In this document: positions 51,366 to 59,605 of the stretch, piece after piece | Layout of the letters: every line of letters begins with the position of its first letter | How positions within the stretch are numbered: position 1 is the stretch's first letter | Assembly: GCF_001425705.1 (NCBI RefSeq) | Contig: NZ_LMDC01000012.1 | Location: 65,402-129,401, forward strand | Source of the DNA: Pelomonas sp. Root1217 | Lineage (GTDB): Bacteria; Pseudomonadota; Gammaproteobacteria; Burkholderiales; Burkholderiaceae_C | Direction of reading: 5' to 3' | DNA: 64,000 bases | Made by a program: the position numbers and the translations under genes | The notes under the pieces: model-generated | The model's database searches: none | Seen by the model: only the letters and a program-made list of their open reading frames with translations | Told to the model about the DNA's origin: nothing

Positions 51366-52334
51366 CTACAAGACAGCGACAGCCTGCCTCAGCCGCGCCG
51401 CATAGGCCTCGCGCAGCGCCCCCGGCGCGACCACTTCGACCTGCCCCGCGTGGCGCAGCAAGTCCATCAGCAACTCGGTGTCATCCACATAGGGCAGGCG
51501 CAGCCGCCAGCGGCCGTCGGGCAGGAATTCGCTCTGCTGGGCCGGGTGCCATTCCTCGCGCGACACCCAGGCCGCCGTGCCGGCGCTGAAGACCAGTTCG
51601 GCCTCACGCGGCGTGCCACCGGCGAAGATGCCATAACCCTGGTCGAGTTCGGCTTCCAGCTCGGCCAGGGGCACAGGCCGGGCGTCGGCGTCGAGCAGCG
51701 TCGCCGCTTCGATGCCGTCCAGCGCAAAGCGGCGATAGGCGTCGCTGGCATGGCACCAAGCGTCCAGGTACCAGGCATGGCGGTGATGCACGAGACGCTG
51801 CGGCGAGACCTCGCGTTCGCTGCCTGCCCCATCGCGCTTCTTGCGATAGCGGATGGCCAGGCGCTTGCGCTTGACGACGGCACTGCCCACGGTCTCGAAG
51901 CTGTCGCTGGCCATGCGCCGGCGTGCCGTGCCGATCAGCCTGACGCGCCGCCGCAATTCATCGGCCTCGGCCGCGTCCACGCCCAGCATGCCGGTGATCT
52001 TGTCGAACATCGGCTGCAGGTGCCGGCCGACGACGCCTTGCTCGTCCAGGCCGGCCAGCATCTGCTGCATGGTCAAGAGGGCGTGCAGCTCGGCCTCGTT
52101 GAACCAGACGCCCGGCAGCTCGTGCTTGCCGCCACGCCACTGCTGGCCGAAACGGTAGCCGTTCTCGCCGGCGTCGTACTCGATGGGCGCGTCCAGCCGC
52201 TCGCGCAGGTAGGCGAGGTCGCGCTTGAGCGTGGCGGGCGACACCTCCAGCGCCTCGATCAGCTCGGCGAATGACACGCAGCCACGGGAGCGGATCAGCT
52301 GCTCGATCTTGTAGAAGCGTTCGGTGCGATCCAT
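51366..52334 (-). CDS. WYL-domain transcriptional regulator
   Basis: The 322-residue protein has an N-terminal winged HTH (MDRTERFYKIEQLIRSRGCV, then ATLKRDLAYLRERLDAPIEY) and a central WYL domain (SPQRLVHHRHAWYLDAWCHA). A C-terminal WCX domain follows (YGIFAGGTPREAELVFSAGT, RLRLPYVDDTELLMDLLRHA). WYL regulators bind ligands or nucleic acids and often control DNA-repair or defence genes. It is divergent from an HNH-like gene across a 124-bp gap that contains a LexA-like box. The canonical WYL tripeptide reads WYL in HAWYLDAW. Confidence 0.92.
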   Translation of the reverse strand: MDRTERFYKIEQLIRSRGCVSFAELIEALEVSPATLKRDLAYLRERLDAPIEYDAGENGYRFGQQWRGGKHELPGVWFNEAELHALLTMQQMLAGLDEQGVVGRHLQPMFDKITGMLGVDAAEADELRRRVRLIGTARRRMASDSFETVGSAVVKRKRLAIRYRKKRDGAGSEREVSPQRLVHHRHAWYLDAWCHASDAYRRFALDGIEAATLLDADARPVPLAELEAELDQGYGIFAGGTPREAELVFSAGTAAWVSREEWHPAQQSEFLPDGRWRLRLPYVDDTELLMDLLRHAGQVEVVAPGALREAYAARLRQAVAVL

Positions 52335-52346
52335 GCCGGCTCAGTC

Positions 52347-52362
52347 CTGAAAATATTTACAG
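52347..52362. promoter_or_regulatory. LexA-like box between the WYL and HNH-like genes
   Basis: CTGAAAATATTTACAG matches the gammaproteobacterial/betaproteobacterial LexA consensus CTGT-N8-ACAG with one change (A for T at position 4) and an all-A/T centre. It lies 13 bp from the WYL start and 97 bp ahead of the HNH-like start. It could instead be part of a promoter or a WYL-regulator operator. No LexA gene is in the window. Confidence 0.4.
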
Positions 52363-52458
52363 TAGTTTTCCAGGTGGATCATCTCATGAGCTACCTCGCT
52401 CACAAACTGCTTGCAAGGCCCGCGATTCAAGGCGTGCCCCTCTCAACAGGAGCCTGAC

Positions 52459-53520
52459 ATGCAAGCCGTCCTCAGCACCCAGATCGCCACCCCCCTCAAG
52501 AGCAATGCGCTTGTCCAGTTCGATCTGGACATGGACGACGCTCCCGCCTCCGCACGTGAATTCAGTGCCCACGAGCGCACCGGCCTGGCCCTGGGCCGCG
52601 ACTACGCCCTGCATGGCATCACGCCCCCCATCGCCCATCTCTACCCACAGTCGCCACTGCAGCGCGGCTGGCTGGCCTCGCGTGGCCGCCCGGTGCGCAC
52701 GCCAGCCAGCCCCCACGTCGAGCGCTGGCTGGCCCTGCGCACCCACGCCTGGGCGCGCGGCCGCAGCTTCGAGGACATCCAGCTCACGCCCCATCACCTC
52801 GCCCAGCTGGAAACCCAGCACTGCCCCATCAGCCGCGAGCTGCTGGACGGCGAGAGCACCAGCATCGACCGTGTCCGCGACGACGCCGGCTATGCGGCCG
52901 GCAACCTGGCCATCATGAGCCGCCGCGCCAACCGGGCCAAGGGACATCGTGGCTACGCTGCGCTGGCCGACATGGCCACCAGCTGCGCCGCCGGCCCGAT
53001 CACGCGCATTGGCGGCCTGGCCGAGGCTGAGTGGCAGCGCCTGGCCGTGCTGGCCAGCTTTGTCACGCCGCTGAGCCATGCTGAAGCCGCGCTGATTCCG
53101 CTGCACGTGCTGCCCCCCAACCGCTTGCGCCTGTTCAACCCCATCCAGGCTCTGCAGGCACTGGTCACGCGCCAGCTCGCCACGCCCGGCTGGAGCGCCC
53201 GCCTGAGCCGCCTCGAGGCGCTGCTGCCAACCGACACGCTGCGTACCGACTTCAACCGCTTCCTGCTCGCACTGGCCCCCCGGGTGCTGGCGGCTGCCGA
53301 GCTGCAGGAGTCGCATCAGATCCGCTGGGCGCTGGAAGATGCCTGGAGCCTGCCCCTGGTGCAAAAGCGCTGGGCCCGCTTCGCGCTGCAGCTGACGGCC
53401 GAGCAGGCGGAGAACCTCGTCGAACGGGCGGCCGCCAAGAAGCTCAGCCCCGTGCACATCCAGCGCCATGACGATGCTACCGACGGCTGGGCGCTCGCCA
53501 CGGCCGGCTACGCGGCCTGA
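52459..53520 (+). CDS. Uncharacterised protein with an HNH/endonuclease-VII-like motif
   Basis: The 353-residue protein starts at an ATG after ACAGGAGCC. Around residues 120-162, HCPISRELLDGESTSIDRVR followed by DDAGYAAGNLAIMSRRANRAK matches the wording of HNH/Endo-VII-like phage-type nucleases (C.i...L.....S.DR....GY..GN...S...N..K). The candidate residues are Cys 122, Asp 137, Asn 149, Asn 158 and Lys 161, with Arg replacing the usual His after the Asp. The rest (about 170-353) is helical with no recognised domain. No signal peptide. Nuclease activity is inferred from one motif. Divergence from a WYL regulator supports a DNA-linked role. Confidence 0.7.
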   Translation: MQAVLSTQIATPLKSNALVQFDLDMDDAPASAREFSAHERTGLALGRDYALHGITPPIAHLYPQSPLQRGWLASRGRPVRTPASPHVERWLALRTHAWARGRSFEDIQLTPHHLAQLETQHCPISRELLDGESTSIDRVRDDAGYAAGNLAIMSRRANRAKGHRGYAALADMATSCAAGPITRIGGLAEAEWQRLAVLASFVTPLSHAEAALIPLHVLPPNRLRLFNPIQALQALVTRQLATPGWSARLSRLEALLPTDTLRTDFNRFLLALAPRVLAAAELQESHQIRWALEDAWSLPLVQKRWARFALQLTAEQAENLVERAAAKKLSPVHIQRHDDATDGWALATAGYAA

Positions 53521-53574
53521 ACGATCCCGCAGCCCGGGGGTGGGCTGTCATGGGCGGGTCACGGCCGGCAGACA

Positions 53575-53588
53575 GAGTCAGCTGACTC
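53575..53588. promoter_or_regulatory. Perfect 14-base palindrome upstream of a PEP-CTERM gene
   Basis: GAGTCAGCTGACTC is perfectly self-complementary and ends 21 bp before the ATG at 53610. Its position overlaps where the transcript start or ribosome region would be, so it may be an operator or an RNA hairpin. No cognate regulator can be named. Confidence 0.35.
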
Positions 53589-53609
53589 CGTCACCCTCTG
53601 AGATCCACT

Positions 53610-54365
53610 ATGACAAAGACCCTTATCGCGCTGGCTGCGGCCGCCCTCACCCTGCCCTCGCATGCCGCGTTGACCGCGGCCGGTGACCTGACGTTCACCT
53701 CCTTCAATGCCGACGAAGACGGCTTCGCGATGGTGGCCCTGGCCTCCATCGCGCCCAACACCAAGGTCTGGTTCACCGACAACGAGTGGACCGGTTCGGC
53801 CTTCAACACCGGTGAGAGCTACTCGTCCTGGCTGTCCGGCGCGGGCACCATCGCCGCCGGCACCGTGATTCGCTTCAGCAAGGTCGACAGCGCCACGCTG
53901 CTGGCTGCGTCCATCGGCACGTTCAGCCGCGCAACGGTCTCCGGCAGCAGCAACTGGGGCATCAGCACCTCGGAAGACACCGTCTACGCCTACCTGGGCA
54001 CCACCGCCACGGCCCCGACGCTGTTCCTGAGCGCCGTCACCACCGGTACCTACGGCACCGCTTCGGCTGGCTTCCTGACCGGCACCGGCCTGACTGCCAT
54101 CAATGGCGCCATCACGCTGAGCAACGGCTCCGACTACGCTGAATACAGCGGCGTCCGCACGGGCCAGGCGACGTTTGCCGGCTACAAAGGCCTGGTCAGC
54201 AACGCTGCCAACTGGAACGACCTCGGCACGAACGCCGTCGCCGCCAATCTGGTCCCGAACACGACCGCTTTCACGGTCAGCGCCGTGCCGGAACCCCAGA
54301 CCTATGCGCTGATGCTGTCAGGCCTGCTGGCCGTCGGCTTCATCGCACGCCGTCGTCGCGGCTGA
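53610..54365 (+). CDS. PEP-CTERM sorting domain protein
   Basis: The 251-residue exported protein has a signal peptide (KTLIALAAAALTLPSHA). The mature domain starts GDLTFTSFNADEDGFAMVAL and has FTDNEWTGSAFNTGESYSSW, a pattern I associate with a recurring beta-sandwich of secreted bacterial proteins. It ends with PEP (VPEPQTYA), a hydrophobic helix (LMLSGLLAVGFIA) and RRRRG. It would be processed by an exosortase encoded elsewhere. Its composition is Thr/Ser/Gly-rich, suited to a surface or matrix location. A terminator follows. Confidence 0.9.
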   Translation: MTKTLIALAAAALTLPSHAALTAAGDLTFTSFNADEDGFAMVALASIAPNTKVWFTDNEWTGSAFNTGESYSSWLSGAGTIAAGTVIRFSKVDSATLLAASIGTFSRATVSGSSNWGISTSEDTVYAYLGTTATAPTLFLSAVTTGTYGTASAGFLTGTGLTAINGAITLSNGSDYAEYSGVRTGQATFAGYKGLVSNAANWNDLGTNAVAANLVPNTTAFTVSAVPEPQTYALMLSGLLAVGFIARRRRG

Positions 54366-54384
54366 TCCACGCCCGATAGCGACA

Positions 54385-54408
54385 AAGCGCCCTGCGGGGC
54401 GCTTTTCT
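54385..54408. terminator. Intrinsic terminator between the PEP-CTERM and GNAT genes
   Basis: AAGCGCCC (54385-54392) pairs with GGGCGCTT (54397-54404) around the loop TGCG, followed by TTC on the + strand and preceded by a short A-run for the minus strand. It can stop transcripts from both convergent genes. Confidence 0.75.
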
Positions 54409-54427
54409 CCTGGTGCGAGCGAAAGGC

Positions 54428-54946
54428 TTAGACGAGCGAGCGATGCAGACGGATCTCTTCGACACGTGCACCACCGACTTCCGTCGTGCGGGCGCTGCCG
54501 AGTTCGCGCTTGAAGCCGGCCAGCTCAAAGAAGCGCAGCGCGCGCTCGTTGCGCAGATAGCACCACAGCGTGGCCTTGGTGCAGCCTTCTTCCTGCAGGC
54601 CGTCGCGTGTGGCATCCCACAGGGCCAGGCCGACGCCCTTGTCCCAGTGCACCGGGTCGGCGAACATGGCCCACACCTCACCGGTCGTGGCGGGCGTGCC
54701 CTTGTCGCGCGAACGGTCGAAGCCGGCGAAACCCATGATCTTGTTGTCCAGATGGGCAACGATGACCTGCGGCTCGCAGAGGTCGATGGCCTCACGCCAG
54801 AAGGCTTGGCGCTTTTGCACCGACATCGCATCCAGCGCGGCGGCGGGCAGGAGGGCCTTGTAGGCGTCCTGGCTGGCAGCGACATGGATCTCGGCGATGG
54901 CCTTGGCATCGCGCAGGGTGGCGGGGCGAACCTGGATCACGGACAT
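54428..54946 (-). CDS. GNAT-family N-acetyltransferase
   Basis: The 172-residue protein has a GNAT fold: IQVRPATLRDAKAIAEIHVA at the N-terminus, VIVAHLDNKIMGFAGFDRS, and the acetyl-CoA-binding region WDKGVGLALWDATRDGLQEE, then LWCYLRNERALRFFELAGFK. The Q/RxxGxG/A motif reads DKGVGLAL. The acceptor substrate is unknown. ATG 54946 is chosen by family start (MSVIQVRPAT); upstream frame lacks family support. Confidence 0.88.
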   Translation of the reverse strand: MSVIQVRPATLRDAKAIAEIHVAASQDAYKALLPAAALDAMSVQKRQAFWREAIDLCEPQVIVAHLDNKIMGFAGFDRSRDKGTPATTGEVWAMFADPVHWDKGVGLALWDATRDGLQEEGCTKATLWCYLRNERALRFFELAGFKRELGSARTTEVGGARVEEIRLHRSLV

Positions 54947-55029
54947 GGAACTCTTGAGCAATGGCACGGGGCGAAAGGGCGCGATTGTCCTAGCCCGAAT
55001 GCATGCTGCAGGGTCTTGACAGAGTTTTT

Positions 55030-55704
55030 TTAATGCGCTCGAGCCGGCAGGCAATGGGCTCGCCTGGCCTTCACATGGTCGACGAGGCCACGCCGCAGCC
55101 AGCGCAAGGGAGTGCGCTGCAGCTGCAGCATCAACGCATGGTCGACAGCCGCGTCGCCCAGGTCCAACGAAAAGCGGCGCGCAACTTCGTCTTGCACCTT
55201 CAGTAACAACTCCGCCGTCACGCGCGCGTCGGCCAAGGCTCGGTGGGCGCGTCCATCAAAGCGGATGCCGTGGAACTGCGTGATCGCACCCAGGCCATGG
55301 CTCTTGGCCTCGGGCCAGAGCCGGCGCGACAGGAGCACGGTGCAAGCGAACTCATGGGCCGGGTCGCGCGCCACACCGGCGCGCTCCATCTCGGCCTGCC
55401 AGAAGCCACGATCGAAGGAAGCGTTATGCGCGACGAGCGGGCAGCCCCGGGTGAAGCGGGCCAGCTCGTGCATGACCGTGGCCGAGTCCGGTGCGTCGGC
55501 CAGCATCTCGTTGCTGATGCCGGTCAGGGACTGAATAAAGGGCGGCACCCAGGCGCCGCTGTTCATCAGGCTGCTCCAGGCGTCGACGACCGCGCCGCCA
55601 CGCACGAGCACGGCAGCGATCTCGGTGGCGCGCCCGCCACTGGTGGGCCCGAGGCCAGTCGTTTCGAAGTCCACGACAGCGATGGTTTCAGTCATCTTCG
55701 TCAA
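55030..55704 (-). CDS. DnaQ-like DEDDh 3'-5' exonuclease
   Basis: The 224-residue protein has the exonuclease triad motifs: Exo I in AVVDFETTGLGPTSGGRATE, Exo II in LVAHNASFDRGFWQAEM and Exo III in HRALADARVTAELLLK. Catalytic acids are therefore Asp, Glu, Asp and Asp with His in Exo III. It is shorter than PolC-type fusions and is a stand-alone exonuclease like the DNA polymerase III epsilon subunit or RNase T-like enzymes. The start overlaps the MazG-like gene stop by 4 bp, suggesting a joint nucleotide or DNA-quality role. Confidence 0.92.
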   Translation of the reverse strand: MTKMTETIAVVDFETTGLGPTSGGRATEIAAVLVRGGAVVDAWSSLMNSGAWVPPFIQSLTGISNEMLADAPDSATVMHELARFTRGCPLVAHNASFDRGFWQAEMERAGVARDPAHEFACTVLLSRRLWPEAKSHGLGAITQFHGIRFDGRAHRALADARVTAELLLKVQDEVARRFSLDLGDAAVDHALMLQLQRTPLRWLRRGLVDHVKARRAHCLPARAH

Positions 55705-56015
55705 GACTTCTTCGGTGGATGCTTGATGGCGTTCATGGCCAGCTTGCGCTCGAGGGCGGCTTCCAGGTCCACGCCGCCATGGTCGGCGATCTGCACGAGG
55801 TACAGCAGCACGTCGGACAGCTCCTCGCCGAGATGGCAGCGTTGGTCGTCACTCAGGCTCAGGGATTGCTCGGGAGTCAACCACTGGAAGATCTCCAGCA
55901 GCTCGGCGGCCTCCACCGTCATGGCCATCGCGAGGTTCTTGGGCGTCTGGTAGGGCTGCCAGTCGCGGTCGCTGGCGAACTGGCGCAAGCGCTGCTGCAG
56001 GGTCGAAATGTCCAT
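55701..56015 (-). CDS. MazG-like nucleotide pyrophosphohydrolase
   Basis: The 104-residue protein fits the all-alpha NTP-pyrophosphatase family (MazG-like/RS21-C6). It has the metal-binding helix EAAELLEIFQW with its acidic residues, then HLGEELSDVLLYLVQIADHG. It hydrolyses (d)NTPs to (d)NMP and pyrophosphate, probably house-cleaning non-canonical nucleotides such as dCTP analogues. It overlaps the DnaQ-like exonuclease gene as ATGA. No toxin-antitoxin partner is present. Confidence 0.9.
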   Translation of the reverse strand: MDISTLQQRLRQFASDRDWQPYQTPKNLAMAMTVEAAELLEIFQWLTPEQSLSLSDDQRCHLGEELSDVLLYLVQIADHGGVDLEAALERKLAMNAIKHPPKKS

Positions 56016-56463
56016 CAGGGGAGCGAGTGTGAGGGTTGGGGCGTCGCCGAAAGTGTCCCGTGTATTCCTAAACGGTATTCAAGATTTCAAAGGTAGTGGT
56101 CGTAGTAGTGGGCGGCCTGCGCTGTGGACAAGGGTAAAAAGTCCTTGGGCCACAAGCGCTTGGCAGCCGCACAAGCCTGTGCGCCGCAGCCTGATGGATT
56201 GGCTCGCGATTGGGAACAACTTCGCTGAAGGCCGTTGGCCTGTGGATATCTGCCCAGTTGTGCCAGATCCATCCACAGACTTGCCCAAGGCGCCCGGCCC
56301 CCGTGGATGGAGGGGCTGGCCCAGGCCTTCCTCAAGCCGTCGGCGTTGTTTCTTTACGCGGAATGAGGGGAAAAACGAACGACCGTTCTAAAAAGCTGCG
56401 GCTAGAGTTGCGCTCCCGAATTGAATGCACTGCGATGTTGCGGTGTCGCCCAGGAGACAACAA
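56016..56463. other. Intergenic region with DnaA-box-like and palindromic sequences
   Basis: About 450 bases have no supported gene. TGTGGACAA (56123-56131) and TGTGGATAT (56241-56249) each differ at one base from the DnaA-box complement TGTGGATAA, and CCATCCACA (56269-56277) is a weaker match in the opposite orientation. GAACGACCGTTC (56377-56388) is a 5-base-arm inverted repeat. The region is less GC-rich than its flanks. It contains the promoter of the SGNH lipoprotein gene; ACAACAA precedes its start. Confidence 0.4.
56377..56388. promoter_or_regulatory. Inverted repeat upstream of the SGNH lipoprotein gene
   Basis: GAACG and CGTTC flank a 2-base centre in GAACGACCGTTC, inside an A-rich stretch about 75 bp ahead of the start. 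It looks like a TetR-type operator, but no such regulator is adjacent. Confidence 0.35.
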
Positions 56464-57633
56464 ATGAAACCCTTCCTCACCCGGATCGCCGCCGCCTCGG
56501 TGGCGCTGTTGGGCAGCCTGCTGGTGGCCGGCTGCGGAGGCGGTGGCGCCTCGGCGGACACGACGCCCAAGGTCTCCTTCGCTTCGGTCAAGGTCTTCGG
56601 CGATAGCATCCAGGACAGCGGCACCTTCGGCTACAAGTTCACCGTCCAGAGCCCCGACAACCTGATCTATGTCGAACGCGTCGCGGCCAATTACGGCCAG
56701 ACGCTGTGCAACTTCTTCGTCTTCACCGGCACCACCTTCGCCGCGAACACGGCCAAGACGGGCTGCACCAACTTCTCCATCGGCGGCGGCCGCATCACCT
56801 ACACCGGTGCCGGCGGCGCGGCCAACCCGCTCAACGTGGGCACGCAGATGGCCACCTATGCGGCGGCCGGCAGCTACACGGCCAGCGACCTGGTCATCAT
56901 CGACGGCGGCGGCAATGACGCGGCCGATCTCGTCGGCGCCTACCTGAGCATCCCCAAGGACGCCGCCAAGAGCTACTCGGCCCTGCTCGGCACGCTCCTG
57001 ACGCCGACCCAGATCGGTGCCGCGTTGCAAGGCGGTGCCACGACGACGGCCCAGATCGGCGCCACCTACATGACGGCCCTGGCCGACAAGTTCGCCGCCC
57101 AGATCAAGGCCAGCGTGCTCGACAAGGGCGCCACCCACGTCGTGCTCATGAACATGCCCGACGTGAGCTACACGCCGCGCTTTCAGATGGTGCTTGACAG
57201 CATCGCCGCAGCCAGCGGTGGCGGCACGGCTGGCGCCACGGCGCGCGCCCAGTCGCAGGCCGTGTTCCAGGGCTGGATGACGGCTTTCAATACCCAGCTG
57301 GCCGCCAAGTTCGCCGGTAACGACAACGTCATCGTCATCGACTTCTTCAAGGCCTTCCAGGACCAGGTGGCCACGCCGGCCCAGTTCGGCCTGAGCAACG
57401 TCAAGACGCCGGCCTGCCCCGTCGTCGGCGTTGGCGGTGATGGCCTGCCGACCTACAACTTCCCGGCCTGCACGGCCGCGGCCCTGTCCGCCGCGCCGCC
57501 CGCCGGTGTCAGCGGCGGTGCCGACTGGTGGAAGAGCTACGCCTTCTCCGACAGCTTCCACCCCACGCCCTATGGCCATCAGTTGACCCAGCAGCTGATC
57601 GGCAAGGCCCTGGCCACCAAGGGTTGGCTGTAA
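56464..57633 (+). CDS. SGNH/GDSL-family esterase lipoprotein
   Basis: The 389-residue protein has a lipoprotein signal (LTRIAAASVALLGSLLVAGC) with lipobox VAGC, then a glycine linker. The SGNH fold shows block I VFGDSIQDSGT (catalytic Ser), block II NFSIGGGR (Gly), block III VIIDGGGNDAAD (Asn) and block V FSDSFHPTPYGHQ (Asp and His). It probably hydrolyses esters of lipids or polysaccharides at the outer membrane. ATG 56464 is chosen for the lipoprotein signal; an upstream ATG at 56425 is less likely. An OmpW gene follows 30 bp downstream, so the two may be co-transcribed. Confidence 0.92.
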   Translation: MKPFLTRIAAASVALLGSLLVAGCGGGGASADTTPKVSFASVKVFGDSIQDSGTFGYKFTVQSPDNLIYVERVAANYGQTLCNFFVFTGTTFAANTAKTGCTNFSIGGGRITYTGAGGAANPLNVGTQMATYAAAGSYTASDLVIIDGGGNDAADLVGAYLSIPKDAAKSYSALLGTLLTPTQIGAALQGGATTTAQIGATYMTALADKFAAQIKASVLDKGATHVVLMNMPDVSYTPRFQMVLDSIAAASGGGTAGATARAQSQAVFQGWMTAFNTQLAAKFAGNDNVIVIDFFKAFQDQVATPAQFGLSNVKTPACPVVGVGGDGLPTYNFPACTAAALSAAPPAGVSGGADWWKSYAFSDSFHPTPYGHQLTQQLIGKALATKGWL

Positions 57634-57663
57634 AGCGCGGCTCAACAGACTCGGAGACAACCC

Positions 57664-58332
57664 ATGAAAACCAAGTTCCTCCTCGGCGCCGCAGCCATCG
57701 TCCTGGTCAGCGGCAGTGCCTTCGCGCAGTCGGCGGGCAGCATCGTCGTCTACGGCGGCGCCGCCCAGATCGACCCCCATGTCGACAGCGGTGATCTGAC
57801 CGCGCCCAGCCTTGTCGGCACCAAGGTCGACGTCAAGAAGGCCAGCTCCTTCGTCGGCGGCGTGACCTACTACTGGACCGACAACATCAGCATCGACCTG
57901 CCGATCGCGCTGCCGTTCAAGCACGATGTCGTCGGCGCCGGCGCCATCGAAGGCGTGGGCAAGCTAGGCACGGTCAAGTCGCTGCCAATGACGCTGCTGG
58001 CCCAGTACCGCTTCGGCGATGCCAACAGCAGCTTCCGTCCCTTCGTGGGCGCAGGCGTCACCTATGGCTACTTCTTCAAGCCGCGCGCCACGGCCGTGCT
58101 GTCCGGCATCACCGGCGGCACGCCGAGCAACCCGACCACCCTGTCCATGAAGAGCCGCTTCGGCACGACCATGGAAGTCGGTGGCGCTTTCAACATCACC
58201 AAGGACTGGTCCGCCAGCCTGTCGGTCACCAAGACCTTCATCAAGACGACGGGTAGCCTGTCCACGGGCCAGACCATCGAGACGACGCTGGACCCGGTGT
58301 CCGTCAAGTTCGGCATCGGTTATCGCTTCTGA
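57664..58332 (+). CDS. ompW: OmpW-family outer membrane protein
   Basis: The 222-residue protein has a signal peptide (KTKFLLGAAAIVLVSGSAFAQ). The OmpW eight-stranded barrel shows VVYGGAAQIDPHVDSGDL, TYYWTDNISIDLPIALPFKH, LPMTLLAQYRFGDANSSFRP and FVGAGVTYGYFF, with C-terminal DPVSVKFGIGYRF ending in Phe. OmpW forms a narrow hydrophobic channel. It is 30 bp after the SGNH lipoprotein and is followed by a strong palindrome acting as terminator. Confidence 0.94.
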   Translation: MKTKFLLGAAAIVLVSGSAFAQSAGSIVVYGGAAQIDPHVDSGDLTAPSLVGTKVDVKKASSFVGGVTYYWTDNISIDLPIALPFKHDVVGAGAIEGVGKLGTVKSLPMTLLAQYRFGDANSSFRPFVGAGVTYGYFFKPRATAVLSGITGGTPSNPTTLSMKSRFGTTMEVGGAFNITKDWSASLSVTKTFIKTTGSLSTGQTIETTLDPVSVKFGIGYRF

Positions 58333-58352
58333 TCCGGTTCAATCCGGTCATC

Positions 58353-58378
58353 CAAAGGGAGCCTGCAGGCTCCCTTTG
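58353..58378. terminator. 26-base perfect palindrome after ompW
   Basis: The arms CAAAGGGAGCCTG and CAGGCTCCCTTTG are perfectly complementary with no spacer, so the hairpin loop must take bases from the centre. It lies 20 bp after the ompW stop. The stem includes A and T runs at its base (AAAGGG/CCCTTT), giving a terminator-like structure without a long U-tail. Confidence 0.65.
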
Positions 58379-58425
58379 TCGTTATGGGCGTGTCAGGTTT
58401 GTCGGTCATGGTCGACTCATGCCCC

Positions 58426-59142
58426 ATGAAGCTGACTGCCTTGCTCCTGGCCATGGCCACGCCGCTCGCCGGCGCCCAAAGCTGCCCTGCCACAACCATG
58501 CAAAGCGGCGCGACGGTGCCACGCGTCGTCGAGCTCTACACGTCGGAAGGATGTTCCTCCTGCCCGCCGGCCGATCGCTGGCTGAGTTCGCTGAAAAGCC
58601 AGCCCGGCGTCATCGCCGCGGCCTTTCATGTGGACTACTGGAATGGCTTGGGCTGGCCGGACCGCTTTTCCAGCCCGGCCTTCACCGAGCGACAGAAGCA
58701 GGGCGTGGGCGTCAATGGCTCGCGCTATGCCTACACCCCGCAGATCGTTGTCAACGGTCGGGACTGGCGCAGCGCCTCTTTGCCGGCGGCGAGCACTGAG
58801 CCGGCTCGCGTACGGCTGGTCTGGAGCCGCAGTGCCAGCGGTGAATTGAAGCTCAGTGCCGAGGCCTTGCCTGGCGCGCCTGCGCACATCCAGCTCTGGT
58901 GGGCACGCGTCGAGGACGGCCATCAGAGCCGCGTGCGCGCCGGCGAGAACCGAGGCGAGACGCTCAACCATGACAGCGTCGTGCGGGAATACGGGAAGCT
59001 GCCAGTCTGGGCCGGCCAGGACCGGGCGCAGTGGACCGTGCCGGTGAAGGCCGCTGAACCAGGCCACGCCAGCCGCTGGCTCGCGGTAGCCGTGGATGTG
59101 CGCGATGGCCGCACCCTGCAGGCAGTCGAGATCGGTTGCTGA
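58426..59142 (+). CDS. DUF1223 thioredoxin-like exported protein
   Basis: The 238-residue protein has a signal peptide (LTALLLAMATPLAGAQ). The DUF1223 signature is VVELYTSEGCSSCPPADRWL, with a CxxC motif typical of a thioredoxin-like fold, followed by AAAFHVDYWNGLGWPDRFSS and YTPQIVVNGRDWR. It is presumably a periplasmic thiol protein of unknown activity. The C-terminal part (residues about 125-238) is a beta-sandwich. The ATG at 58426 is chosen for the signal. Confidence 0.9.
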   Translation: MKLTALLLAMATPLAGAQSCPATTMQSGATVPRVVELYTSEGCSSCPPADRWLSSLKSQPGVIAAAFHVDYWNGLGWPDRFSSPAFTERQKQGVGVNGSRYAYTPQIVVNGRDWRSASLPAASTEPARVRLVWSRSASGELKLSAEALPGAPAHIQLWWARVEDGHQSRVRAGENRGETLNHDSVVREYGKLPVWAGQDRAQWTVPVKAAEPGHASRWLAVAVDVRDGRTLQAVEIGC

Positions 59143-59218
59143 AAACGGGAAGTCCTCCGACACGGAGCAACCCCGCGGGCGATCAGACTTGGCCATCCCC
59201 GCTGAATGCCGCTAGGCC

Positions 59219-59605
59219 ATGCGAATCCAACCCCTTGTCATGCTGGCTGCCGGCGTGGCCGTGCTGAGCGCTTGCGGCAGGTCGGTCGACAGCCCCGCCG
59301 AGGCACCGGCATCGGCCGCTTCGACGGCCGTGGTCTCCAGCCCCTGGGTCGGCCGATGGCAAGGGCCGGAAGGCACCTATCTGGAGATTACCGGCGGCCC
59401 CGGAACCTACAGCGTCACGGTGCAGAACCTGGATGGCCCACGCAGCTTCAACGCCAAGGCGGGCACGGACACGCTGGTTTTTGAACGCGACGGCGTGCTC
59501 GAAACCATCCACGCCGGCAGCGGCCCCGAGACGGGCATGAAGTGGCTGGCCGACAAGCGCGATTGCCTGATCGTCAAGACCGGCGAAGGCTATTGCCGCG
59601 ACTGA
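59219..59605 (+). CDS. Small lipoprotein of unknown family
   Basis: The 128-residue protein has a lipoprotein signal MRIQPLVMLAAGVAVLSACG with lipobox LSAC. The mature domain reads VGRWQGPEGTYLEITGGPGT, KAGTDTLVFERDGVLETIHA and DKRDCLIVKTGEGYC, a small lipocalin-like beta-barrel look with two cysteines that could pair. Function is unknown. It converges on queE with adjacent stops at 59605/59606, leaving no terminator between them. Confidence 0.8.
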   Translation: MRIQPLVMLAAGVAVLSACGRSVDSPAEAPASAASTAVVSSPWVGRWQGPEGTYLEITGGPGTYSVTVQNLDGPRSFNAKAGTDTLVFERDGVLETIHAGSGPETGMKWLADKRDCLIVKTGEGYCRD

